Shown here: one piece after another, positions 1-11,700 of the stretch
Layout: every line of letters starts with the position of its first letter
Numbering within the stretch: the first letter of the stretch is position 1
Assembly (NCBI GenBank): GCA_015680905.1
Contig: CM027377.1
Span: forward strand, 8,766,501 to 8,830,500
Length of the DNA stretch: 64,000 nt
Source of the DNA: Coptis chinensis
Taxonomy: Eukaryota > Streptophyta > Magnoliopsida > Ranunculales > Ranunculaceae
Reading direction: 5' to 3'
The notes under the pieces: generated by a model
Told to the model about the DNA's origin: nothing
The model's input: the letters and a program-made list of their open reading frames with translations, nothing else
Databases searched by the model: none
Position numbers and translations under genes: made by a program

Positions 1-930
1 TTGAACTAACCTTAAAGAGATATTAAAAGAAAAATCGGAAACTGGATCCAAATGCACTGAACTAATCTCAAAGACTAATTAACGAAACATTGAAAAATGG
101 ATGAAACTGCATTGAACTAACCTAAATGAATAATTAATGGGAAATTATAAATTTGATGTAACTGCATTGAACTAACCTCAAAAAATAATTAACGGAAAAT
201 CGGAAACTTGATGCAAATGCATTGAACTAACCTTAAATAACAATTAACATAAAATCGGAAATTGGATGCAACTGCATTAAACTAACCTCAAATAATAATT
301 AATGGGAAACCAAAAATTGGATGCAACTGCATTAAACTAAAATCAGAGATTAACTAACGGGAAATCAGAAATTGGATGCAAATGCATTGAAATAACATCA
401 AAAAATAGTTAACTGAAAATCGAAAGTCGGATATAACTGCATCGCACTGACCTCAAAGCATAAATGTCCGTTTTTTTAGCTTTCTCATATGAGTAATTAC
501 GAGTAATTAGGAACCCGCCAAAACGAAAGCGAGTATAAAAATAGACTCTTACATGTATGCAAACTATATAGAAATTGTAAACTATCAAACTAACCTAGAA
601 ACACAATTAACAGGAAATCACAAACTGGATGCAGATGTATTGAACTAACCTCAAAGAGTAATTAATGGGAGATAGGAACTTTGATACAAATGCAATGAAC
701 TAATCTCAAATACTAATTAACGAAACATCAAAAACTGGATGCAAATGTACTGAATTAGCCTTAATGAATAACTAACGGGAAATTATAAAGTGGATGTAAT
801 TGCACTGAATTAACCTCAAATAATAATTAACGAAAAATTGAAAACTTGATGCAACTGCATTGAACTAACCTCAAAGAATAATTAATGAGAAATTGGAAAC
901 TAGATGCAACGTACTACATTAAACTAACCT
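1..930. repeat. Diverged ~57-bp tandem repeat array
   Basis: About 14 imperfect copies of a ~57-bp unit lie here. Each reads roughly 'tgcattgaactaacctcaaa', then 'aataattaacgg', then 'aaatcggaaact', then 'ggatgcaa'. Copies run from 1 to ~470 and from ~590 to 930, with ~120 bp of unrelated sequence between. One more unit follows the retroelement at 3000-3064, so the array was once continuous across that insertion. No coding potential is seen. It looks like a local minisatellite; whether it is a satellite family elsewhere cannot be told from this window. Confidence 0.85.
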
Positions 931-932
931 CA

Positions 933-2996
933 AGTTTTGGACAACTCGAGTTTGACCTTGACCTTGCCACCAATACCAATTCGAGTTTGACCGGTACTCT
1001 CCGATGGTCAGTTGTCGTTGACTCCTACCCAAAAACATCATGGAAGATGGAGAGATTGTAGATTCACCTGACTTGCGGGATTCTCCTTTGATTGTAACAG
1101 ATTTACCTTCTCATCATACTGATCAGAGTTTGAGCTCACCAAGCGCTGGAACTCGCTCATGGAGCTCATTATTCTCTTCCAGCAAGAACACGAAACTACA
1201 ACCGAACCTGCATAAGGTATTTTCATCATTCTCAGATGGTATTGCTATTGTTCCACAAGAAATTAGTGATGAAGGAGTTGTTCTTTGGAGTGACTATGTG
1301 GTGGGTTACTTTGTTGGGAAGAGGCTTTCCTACCATTTTGTAAATGAATCTGTTACTAAACAGTGGAAGCTCAAAGGAAGTTTCACTCTTCTCGTTGATA
1401 GGAACTTATTCTACTTCAAGTTTTCCAATGTTGAGGATCGACAAATTGCCATAGAGCATGGTCCCCTCTTTCTTGCCGGCAAGATATTTGTAGTGCGACC
1501 TTGGTCGGAGTTGATTGAAACGCACAAAAACAAGATGAACTCGGTGCCTATTTGGGTTAAAGTTGACTTGCCCAAACAGCTATGGACAAAAAACGGTATC
1601 GACTTTATCTCTAGCATCCTAGGAGAGCCCATTTGTATAGATGAAGCTACTTCAAAGAGAGAGCGATTGAATTATGCATGCATCTGTGTGGTCATTGATT
1701 TGGAGTTCAAATTCCCATCTTTCATCCCGGTTGACATGGGTAAAGAGAACAAAGTGGATATTGGCTTAGAATATGATTGGATTCCTACAAAATGTAGCAT
1801 ATGCAAAACTTTCGGGCACTCGGATGATCGTTGCCAAATGAACAAGGATGCTCAACAACCCAACATACATCGCAACCAGTGAGACCCCAGAGACAGAATA
1901 AGAACAAATTAAACAAAAGCAACATTGGGCTCTTAAGCAAACTCCTCAACAGGGGCAAACCAGTGTTAGCTCTGTTCAACAAGCTGAGAATACTGGTACT
2001 GCTCCTGCAAACCATCCATCAGCTCCCATTAATCGTGAAGAGGTCTCTGTAGAAGCTTCACATGATCAGCAAGCAGGGAATCTTGGTACTGCTCCTACAA
2101 ATCATCCATCAATTTGTACTTAGGAAATTAATCATGGAGATGGTCAGATGGGGATTGTGAGGTGACTCCAATTGTCGTAACAGATAGCCAACAACATGTG
2201 GAGGTACAAGTTGAGCAGCATGAAAATGAGCCACCTTATCAAGAAGTTGCTCTTGTACACATGAATTCTGAAATTTGTAGTGTAGACTTGGATGTTGTGG
2301 TTCAAGTGGATTCTGCTATAGTACAGGTGGATGTTGCTGTAGGTACAAATGATTCCCATAACCTCTTGATTAGTGAGCAGTCTTGTACTCCCATAGAACA
2401 GCAGACGAGATATAAAGCACAACCTATCTCTCAACATGGTACAAGGTCGAGAGTACAGAGGGAAACTCGAGCTGATGAGGAATGGACTACGGCAAAGTCA
2501 AAGAGAACTAGCAAGAAACCCTCTCTTTGTGCGGTAAGGGGGCGCTTAGCTGGTGAAATTAGTCCTACCTTAGCTATGATTAAGCAAGCTTCCAAGGTAA
2601 GATATAAAGGTAAAAACCTTAATGGATATATCAAGAAAATTTCGGATGATACTTTTGGTCTAACATACGCTTGTGGTGAATGTGGGACCTTTTTTTATGA
2701 CTTCGAGCACGCACATAAACACATAAGGAATGATCATCCGGTCTTAAGGGATAAACTTTTGTTTGGCGGCAGACATTAGATGGTAGTATGTTGTTAATTA
2801 AGTTTTTGTGTATGTACCCGAGTGGGTTATTTTCATGAGTTTCTCATGATTGCAAGGCTTCGAGCCTATTATTGTTGTCGTCAGGATTCTCCCTCTAATG
2901 ATCATACTCTTGGGGAGGTATGTAACTCTTTGAAGTTTAATCAACAGGTGGGCCTCAACTCCATAACCATTTCAAAAAAAAAAAAAAAACAAAACT
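933..2996 (+). pseudogene. LINE-type retroelement, ORF1 only (DUF4283 + zinc knuckle), decayed
   Basis: A 280-codon reading frame (1040-1882) carries a DUF4283-like domain at about residues 55-230 and ends in a CCHC zinc knuckle, CSICKTFGHSDDRC. This is the layout of ORF1/gag-like proteins of plant LINEs. The frame then breaks. A glutamine-rich continuation lies in a different frame to about 2120 with internal stops, and holds an internal duplication coding GTAPANHPS and GTAPTNHPS. The original frame resumes at 2162-2779 with a lysine-rich stretch and a C2H2-like motif, CGECGTFFYDFEHAHKH. A poly-A run (2974-2989) ends the element. An 11-bp motif, AACTAACCTCA, lies on both sides (922-932 and 2997-3007). 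This could be a target duplication or simply the register of the surrounding repeat. No reverse transcriptase is present, so this is a non-autonomous or internally deleted copy. Confidence 0.7.
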
Positions 2997-3064
2997 AACT
3001 AACCTCAGAATAATTAATGGAAAATCAGAAATTTGATGCAAATGCATTGAACTAATAACCTTAA

Positions 3065-4160
3065 AACATATATTGTATTATATGTAGGGAGAATAAATGT
3101 CTCGACAAATATAGTTTTACATTTTAAGTAGTATTTATCATAATTCTTTTATTGTGATTGGGAATGCATTGTTATCCAAGTAGCTTCAATATTATCTTTG
3201 CCACATTGGACATTCTTACAAAATTTTAATCAAACTTCTATTGTTAAACCTAACAATAAAAAGAAGTCGATAAGTTTTATCAAGGTTTGACGCTTCCTTT
3301 TTATAAAGAGTGGTGCAAGAAATTTAAATGAGTAATTAATATAATTTTCATATCTCATAGCTATGCATAGTTACTAATATTTTTTAGAATAATTTAATAT
3401 AATGACACCCGTTCGTAGGACACGTTCATGTGATAAATCTTTTCAAGTGGGAGTAGTATATTCTTTGAGGATATGTAAACAATCAATCTGTTTTAGTGAT
3501 TTGTACACATTAGTACGTAAGTTGAGCGGTGATGATTTACCGCTAAATCACGATAAATCTAAGAAAAATAGTATACAAACTAGATCGAGTTTAAGATAAT
3601 TTTATTTGAAAATTACGGATTAATATCTTAAACCACAAAGTGAGGAGGCTATCTCAATTTGATCTCTTAGTTTCCAATTACTTATGCACCATAATCGCTG
3701 CTCATTAATGTATTTCGTTTATTTTCAATAAAAATATATTCTGATTCGAAAATTTGTGTGAGATATTTTGTAAAGCCTTTTCAGCACACAAAATTTTAAT
3801 TTCCTATTTGGGTCCAAAATCTAGTTATTCCCTATTAAAAAAATAGATGAGCTTTTACTACATAATTACAATTACCAATTACAATTAGAATCCAAAAAAA
3901 TCATAATCATGTTAACTATCAAACTCGAGGTTCGGGTTTTAAGACTTTAAAGACTTTAGAAAAAAAAAACCTAATGCTCAGCATGGTTTGCATACTTGTT
4001 GAAACTAGATTTGGGGTTCGGTTTTGGGCAAGACGGACATCCCTAATTTCGGGCAACAAAAATTCCACCGTGCCTCGATATTTTGTTCTGTCACAGACAC
4101 TGAAACGGCGCGAAGCAGATGATAAAATAATTGAGGGACTAAAATACCCTTAGAAAATTA
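3065..4160. other. Intergenic, AT-rich, no gene seen
   Basis: Noncoding sequence with poly-A and poly-T runs. I see no recognisable protein, RNA gene or clear transposon ends. The last ~100 bp is the upstream region of the RIK-like gene. Confidence 0.5.
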
Positions 4161-4166
4161 CACACG

Positions 4167-4174
4167 TATAAAAG
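4167..4174 (+). promoter_or_regulatory. Probable TATA box of the RIK-like gene
   Basis: TATAAAAG lies 54 bp before the chosen start codon at 4228, so the 5' leader would be about 25-30 nt. The placement rests only on motif and spacing. Confidence 0.4.
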
Positions 4175-4227
4175 TTGCTGAAGAAACTTTTCGTAACAGA
4201 ACCCCCGAAAGAAGAAAAAAAAAAACA

Positions 4228-7200
4228 ATGGCAGAAAACAGTCGCCCGAAAGTTTCTGAAGAGTTGACGGCAACAACAACATCTGCAAAACAAAGGTACT
4301 CTTGGATTTAGTTTTTATTTTTTATTTTTATTATACTACTTTAGTAGATCTAGGGTTTGAATTTGATTTCCCTTACACGTCAGCAGAAAAAGAAGAAAGT
4401 GGGACGAGCCTGCCGAATATTTTATATCAGCTGCTCCATTTACTGCAAATATCCCCCAAAAAATAAACCTGGTAATATATTTTTATTTTTTTACTTCAAT
4501 TTTTATGGTTTACTTCAATTTTTACGGTTTGTTGTTGCAGCAGAAAATACAAGATGAGTTAATAGCTCGTGAGATTGTTATAAATGATGCGGAGTCTACA
4601 GTTCGATACAAGCTCACGAAACGCCAAACGCAAGACGAGGTTGTTTTAGTTTTTAATTAGAAAACTAATAGATAGTATTTTATATTGGTCTAATTATTTC
4701 AGAAAATGATTTTGCAGATTCAGAGATGTACTGGTGCTGTTGTTATAACGAGGTGAATAATGTCTTTCTAGATCAGTAGTTTTTAATTGTTTAATATTGT
4801 TCTTGTTCGGTCGTTTAATAATGTGTCGGTTTGGTTGCTTTTGTAGGGGTAAATACCGCCCTCCAAATGTGTTGCCTGATAGTGAGAAGCCACTTTATCT
4901 TCACATTTCTGCTGGGTCGCATGTAAGTCGTGATTTTCAGGGTTTTGAATTAAATGGATTAACTTCACGTTTTGAGGGGTTTTATTAGCTTCTAAGGGTG
5001 ACACTAGAAAGTATGTGAGTTTGAAGCTTGGCATTGTATAAGATTGTTCAGGCAGTCTATTGATGCTATATGACTCAAATCACATATTGTTTTATCACAT
5101 TAGAGCTATGCACTGCACAATGAAGCTCACACCCATCCCTTCCTCTGCATTCAGACTACTTGAGTCTCCCTATATTGTAACTAGCACAAAGCAAGAGAGA
5201 CATTGGCATCCTGTCTGCATTTATATTATGGTTTTGGTTTAGTGTATCTTGAACCATTTGAATTGCTTGTGCAGTTAAAAGAGACAGCAGAACGGATCAT
5301 TGCAGTGGATCATGCAGCGGCTATGGTTGAAGAAATGCTTAAACAAGGCCAGAATTCACATCCCACTTCTATCCCTTTTCATTCTACTACTAACGTTGGA
5401 GGACAGGTATTAGGTTACATATTGCACCAAATTTCACTAACATGTAAAAGAAGGGAATTATTATTGTAAATTGCTTGATGGGTTTATAAGTTTTTGCAGG
5501 TTTCTCATCCATTTAATGCTTGTGTGTTTTTGGGGTTCGATACTGATCCATCATTGAACATTGGCTCTCGCATTCGCGGACCAAATGTGAGATTTTCTAC
5601 TGTTTGTTTTATTTTCTGCTCCTCATTCACTCTTCCAATTATCCCAGTTTTTAAGGAAACTTCTTTTGTTTGTTGGTCCTAGCTATATTAACTTCCAAAT
5701 AACTCTTTGTGTAAGTAATTTCCATTGCATATGCTGAAGATAAGAGATTCTAATGTATTGAAGCTTTCTCTGACATCCCCATACAATTGGGAGAAATTGT
5801 TTTTGTGCTGGTGGTGGTTGGGATTTGTTCATGCAGGACCAGTATATAAATCACATTATGAATGAAACAGGAGCAACTGTCATACTGCGAGGACGTGGTT
5901 CAGGAAATTTAGAAAGTTTAGATTGCGAAGGTGAAATCACTTTTTTGGTCTAGGACTTCTGGAATATAAATTTCGACATTAAATTCCATTTATTAACCGC
6001 ATGACATACTATATACCAACTTTGCAGACTTCCAGCAACCACTGCATTTGTTTTTATCGTGTAATAATCCAAAAAGTGTTGAAGATGCAAAGCTCCTCGC
6101 CGAAAATCTTTTGGATACAATAGCGGCTGAATGTGGTGCTTCCAGGTAACTACATGAAATTCATTGTCAGACCTATGAGTTAATTCTTTATTCTTTTTTT
6201 CTTTTTCCTTAGTATTTATGCAATTATTATTAAGTCCAATTACGTACAGTTGGTTTGTCCCCAATATGGAGTTTTCTGAGCAATATGAATATTAAAGATG
6301 ATTTCTGTGCATACCTTCTCTGTTGTAGGGTATCATCCTCTAAGGTTTACAAAGCTGTTCCGCCCCCACCGCAATTGATGGCTGGGGTTCACAGCTCAGG
6401 AATTGATCAAAGAGTAAGTTCTGTCACGGTTCCTAGTATGGCATCACCAACCATAAGCTCTACATTAGTAACACCAGTTTCATCGGTTGTGCTCCCTGGG
6501 GTCAATGGTACTTTTCCTCAATCGGCAGTTTCACAATCTGGGGGGTTGCTCGGTTATGGACAGCCTCAACCAAACACGGTTAGCTATACCCAGCCTTCCG
6601 TAGGTGGTACAAGCTATAGTGGATATGGTGGGATATATCCCCAAGCTACACCACTACAACAAGTTGCATTTGTTCTGAAACAGTCTTCTCCTCCTGTCAT
6701 GTCTGTCATTCCTCCAGCAACATCAGCAGGAAACACAACAACAAAGTTGAATTCGAGCTCTAGTTTTGGTTCAGAAAAACTGGCTCCTCAAAAGCGGAAG
6801 TTTCAGGAGCTACCCATCGCTTCAAAGATACCCGCAGAACGCCAACAGGTACTGCAAGCATCTTTCATGTTAGTGTGGGGTCATGAGAAGCTAATGGACG
6901 TAATTGTGTGTCATACAAATTATCCTAATGAGAATATGTAATGTGGCAAAATGAAGAGAAAAAATTTCCGAAGATTTTTTGGTGTTACGGTGTTAACTCA
7001 TGCAATGATATTCTGTTTTGGTGGCCTTTGAAAATGAGGGGAAAAAAAATATTAAAATGAGGGAAAAAAAATATATTGATGATAATCAATATGTAGTAGT
7101 TGCAAGAAGATTTCAAAAGATAGAAAGCTGAATTAATTGCTAAAATGATGTAGAAACAAGATGTCTAAAGATAATTCATTTATTTGACTTTTTAATTATT

Positions 7201-8982
7201 TTTATATTGCTAAACTTGTTATATGGAGAAGTGTCACTTTTCGAAACTGAACTATCACAAGTAGTTGGGTTTTTCTTTTTCGTTTTTGTTTTTTTAATAG
7301 TATGAGCAGAAATGTGTGATTCACATTTTATTCATTTGATAATACACAAAAGTTTATTAAAATAAAATAGTAGCTACAAGTGGTGGGGAGAGCATTCTAA
7401 GTGCCAAATGAGAACTTGTGTTCTGAAATTGCACTGACTTGAGTTTGCCAGCACTAGTTGAGGTCTAGCAAGTTTTTTGTCCAAAGTCAACGTGACCATC
7501 TTTTAAAACAACAGCATTAGATTTTTTTTGGCTTTGTACTTCCAATATCCACGGTGTTCTAGTTTGCAAATACACGCTGAAACGGAGATAAAGCTGAACT
7601 CTCTCATGCAGTCACATGTTGATGCATGGGTTTGTGTGGTTACTTCTCTGTCGCTGTCTGTCTCTGTTTCTGTATAGAGATATAGAGATACTATATAAAT
7701 ACATATTTATTTGATTCCAGTATACCTATGATGTATTATGTTGTAGTCATACTGACTATCAGTACTCACTATTCCAGGTATTTTCTCTGACCTTCTCTGA
7801 AGCTGACAGGCATTTAAGGACCTGGATTAGTTTGTATGTTTGACAGGGTTTCTAAATTGGGAGCAATCTGAAGAGAGTATTTACTGCTCGAGAGACCTGT
7901 AAAAGATATATATTTCTCTTATATTAATCTATGGTCATTAGTTGTTGTACCCATTGGTATAGGGGCACATTTTCCATAAACCTGCCATGTCTTTTCAAAT
8001 AAACTTCTGGCCGCTTGGTGCCTTGCTATGGTGATAATCAACCGCACCCCCCCCCCCCACCCAAAAAAAAATGAGAGAGAGAGAGAGAGACTGACTTTGA
8101 GCTGTGAAGAGTTATACCCAATTATCCCCTGACGCTTTGGTTGTATTCCTCAAATGTCCCATCACATTCTGTTAAGCCTCCAGCTGATTGACATCTGGTT
8201 TTCCAAATTGTATTGTTGTTTTCTCCAATTCTCCCACATCCAGATCAATGCACGAGGTGTTGCATTTATAGAGTTAGAATTGCCTCTGGTTCTGTACAGG
8301 GATGTTCTTATGTCATACGGCTCACCCCCTCTAACTGTAACTTATATTATTGTTTTTCAAATATTGGTTTTGTTTTTCAGAACTTACTGCAGAAATCAGA
8401 ATTTGTTAAGCCAGGTCCACCTTTAGAGGATTCCAGCTTCAGAAACATTTCATACATACCGCCTCCAAAGAAATTGGTCCATACATCGTCAACTGTGATG
8501 CCTCCCCCGCCTCCAAGAACTATGCCTCCACCTCCTTCGAGGACAGTGCCTCCACCACCATTAAAGCTAATGTCATCGACTCCATTTTCGGAAGCCGGTC
8601 ACAGTATTTCAAATCCTACCAAATCAACATCAGACCCTGTTCCAGGTGCGTAAAAAAATGATCCTTATTAAGACAATTATTTACTCTCAAAGGATATGGG
8701 TATAATCTTGTATTTTGCTGCCCCTCGTGCGTAAGTGGGGTAAAGTCATCGGCACTATGGGCAAGGATAGTATTTTTACTTCCGTGTGCAATTTGTGAAC
8801 AAAAAATAGCATGTGTTCAAAATACTAGTGGCTTTCTTGTGTTACTCATTACTGTGTTAATTCTTTCAGATACTTTGATCAAACTCATGGAATATGGGGA
8901 TGACGATGAAGACCTTGAAGAAGAATCACAGAAAAGCAATGTTAAGCCAATCTCAGTTCCAAAACCCTTCTGGGCCTTGTGA
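4228..8982 (+). CDS. RIK: Protein RIK-like (KHDC4-type KH-domain RNA-binding protein)
   Basis: Twelve exons give an uninterrupted 564-residue protein: 4228-4295, 4384-4471, 4541-4639, 4718-4752, 4847-4922, 5275-5406, 5500-5586, 5837-5930, 6028-6145, 6329-6848, 8381-8645, 8870-8982. All junctions are GT..AG and in phase. An early basic motif, RKRRKWDEPAE, is typical of RIK and animal KHDC4 (BLOM7). Next comes a first KH-like region (EIVINDAESTVRYKL, then TQDEIQRCTGAVVITRGKY). A second KH region covers about residues 167-265, with SRIRGPNDQYINHI and GATVILRGRGSG. A Ser/Pro/Gln-rich middle, a polyproline stretch (PPPPPRTMPPPP) and an acidic tail ending KPFWAL complete it. Maize RIK was found as a partner of the ROUGH SHEATH2/AS1 complex, and human KHDC4 is a splicing factor. 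A nuclear role in RNA binding or chromatin is therefore inferred. Intron 10 is long (1532 bp) and holds C and GA runs. Confidence 0.93.
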
Positions 8983-9380
8983 ATATCAGTTGTGCTTCAG
9001 TTTTCTGTCGGAGTGCAACTTCTTGTCGCAGTCATTTAGGTGGAGCTAGTGGTAATTGCAGAGCCTCGTCTCATTTGGCCAAGTCAGGTGGTAATTTGTA
9101 TCCTTTGGTTGGTCTGTGTTGCTGGAGATTTTGATATGTGGCTCATCTCTGTTTCTGATAGTCTACTGGAGGAGTGTTGTTTCTTAATTTGAAGGCGAGC
9201 AAATGTATGTACTTGAGCTTTTCTGTTCTTATGGCAGTAGTTGTTCAAAGTTCAGAAAGAAAGAATGTAGTGATCAGAAGGTTCAGAACAGCTATGTACA
9301 TGAAGGTTCACTGAATATCTACATTTTGGCACCTTGGGTACAAAAAAAAATTATAAATTCTGGTCTACTATGTATTAATT
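8983..9380 (+). other. 3' untranslated region of the RIK-like gene
   Basis: T-rich transcribed-looking sequence follows the TGA, with a poly-A-rich patch near 9342-9350. The exact polyadenylation site cannot be fixed from sequence. Confidence 0.4.
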
Positions 9381-10975
9381 TATTAAAGTATTAAACCCAG
9401 TAAGGCAACGCCAAGTCGCCAACTGTGTAAGTTGCGAATCTGCTGGTCACTGGGTCCTGTCCAAGCATACCCAATAACGTTGTTTACAGGCAATACCGTA
9501 CGAATGGATGATGGACGGAATTGGATGGACTAGAAAACCGATATATTGATGGCATTTCTCCGTTTATAATGACAACATAGTTCAGAATCATGTGTACAGG
9601 TTCTCCTGTACTGTGTAGTGTGTACTGTACATATTCTCCTTGAGATTAGTTTCTTGAGTCGGGTCTCAGCCTCTCAGGGCATCTTCTGGGAGTTATTCTA
9701 AATTTGGTTCACGAGTGACCCTTTTGGCCTTGTCTGAAACTTCCCCAGTGGAGTTCCAGTGACAAAAGTTGAATCATGTCTGCAAAGAAGATCTCTACGA
9801 TCTATTTAAAATCATGCTGATATCTTAATGCATATTGACAACAAAAAGGGGATGAACAATACCTACCCCCCACCCTAGGTTTCAAAAAAAAAAAAATCCC
9901 TCCTTTTTAGTACTTACATTCTAAATGATTAACCACATCTCCAGTCACTACTCCTTGTCCAAAACTCCAAATCATTGGTGAGAAGCTGGACTAACCAAGA
10001 AATATTTAGTACTAAAAGCGAATTGGACTTGGGGGTTTAAACTTTAGAATTATAACTAGTATGTTGGCACCACTTTTTTTAGCACACAAAAAGTGAGAAG
10101 TGGAGCCTACCATGTTGACATTTTAGGTCATTTCAAATAGGAGGGGCGTATGAAATTTTTGGTACCCAGAGCTAAAACCGAAAATCCGCACTATAAATCG
10201 GGCCATTCTCTTTATAGAAACTAGCATTTTGCGCACGCTCTATGAGCGTGAAGTTAACCATGAGTTGTTAATACGCACATAAATTATGTGTATACTTATA
10301 CTTTTCTTACCGAACTAATCAAATTTAAAAAGAGGAGAATAATACAATCTAAGCAAAGACAATATATAGTGCGTCCAAAATAAAAATAAAAATAAATTTA
10401 TCTATATAATGGTGGGAAACGATTTTTTATTGTTATTAGGCAAAGCCATTTGTATGACTAGAGATGAAAAAATAGGTGGTGGAAGAGTTTGGAATTGGTA
10501 GTTGGGTTTGTCAATCCAAATTTAAAATTTAATAATGGCAGTTTCCAATTCAATTAGCCAAGCCCATAAACCTCCTAAGCAAAATAAGTCCATAAAGCTT
10601 TCTATAAATTTTAGGCGGATGTAAAATAGAAAAGTAACCGCGCCCTAAACCCGTCAACCAATAAATGAGGTTATGAGATTGATAAATGGTGGTCTGGTGG
10701 AGTTGGTGTATTGAAAGTTTGGAATCCCAATAATAGTGCACGTGTGTCCCTATGAAGTGAAAAAGATAAGGCACATTTGGTAATTATGAATGTGAATTAA
10801 GAGTAGTTTGATAAAGATAAACAGCAATTCTCCAATATGTACAAAAATTGCTATTTGAGTTTTATTTTTTGGGCCCACTACAATAAATAATCATTCACGT
10901 ATTGACTGACACACAATGTCTTTATTAGACATAACAATTTATGTATTATAATTTGTCTTGGTTGATGTAATTAGA
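9381..10975. other. Intergenic, no gene seen
   Basis: AT-rich noncoding DNA without recognised protein similarity, RNA gene or clear transposon ends. Confidence 0.5.
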
Positions 10976-11160
10976 TAAAAGCAACAGGGACAAATTAGAA
11001 AACGAAAAAATCCAGTCGATGGAAATGGAACTGTTATGTGGGGAGTGTTTTTTTATAGGTGAAAAAGGAAAAATAAGAGCAACGGGGACAAATTAGGAAA
11101 CGAAAAAATCCAGTCGATGGAAACGAACTATTACATGGAGAGTTTTCTTTATAGATGAAA
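10976..11160 (+). repeat. Tandem duplication of ~95 bp
   Basis: Two adjacent copies share 'gacaaattagaaaacgaaaa' (first copy) / 'gacaaattaggaaacgaaaa' (second copy), then 'aatccagtcgatggaaa'. The first runs about 10976-11065 and the second 11075-11160. They differ at a few positions only, which points to a fairly recent local duplication. Confidence 0.75.
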
Positions 11161-11230
11161 GATATATATACTATCCTATTTGCACGTGATACTCACGTGT
11201 GAGCTAGCTTATGGGGTATTAGCCGTGTTC

Positions 11231-11700
11231 TAAAAGTCAGTCTAGGCAGTTGCCTAGGCACAAATCGGTTAAAAAAGCAGTCTAGGTGGACTAGGCGGTC
11301 GGTTAGTTAGGCTAGGCGGGCTAATTGGCTCAATTTTTATTTTTTTTTATTTTTGTTCAAAAAATCATTAAATGTCAAAAATAAAAGGGCCATAAAGGCT
11401 TGAGATTTAAATGAGTTTAAAATACTATAGCCCAATGTAAATTATATACCACTAAAAGAAAGAAAACTTGTTTTTGTATGAAATTGCTATTTGGTCTTCC
11501 TATTTAACTCGAGCAGATCACTTGTTATCTTTTTCCCTTTTGTAATAGGTATTTTTGTTTGAGTTTATTTTTTGAATTATAATAAATGCTTATTTTCTTT
11601 ATTTTTTATAGTATGGTGTATGCATAACTAAAAACTAGCGCCTATATGGGCTATGTGCTAACCTACTGTTTGACTACCCCTAGCGTTTTTTTTTTATAAC
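11231..11700. mobile_element. Probable repeat rich in 'ctaggcgg' motifs
   Basis: The segment begins with repeated 'cctaggc', 'ctaggcggtcgg' and 'ctaggcgggc' motifs and ends near 'cctagcg' followed by poly-T. Similar motifs recur at 16853-16900 and 24140-24165. This is consistent with a dispersed noncoding transposon family, but I could not define its ends or a target duplication. Confidence 0.3.

Noticed and set aside
1-930. A CRISPR-like array
   Set aside because: The whole ~57-bp unit is repeated without unique spacers, and this is plant nuclear DNA; it is a minisatellite.
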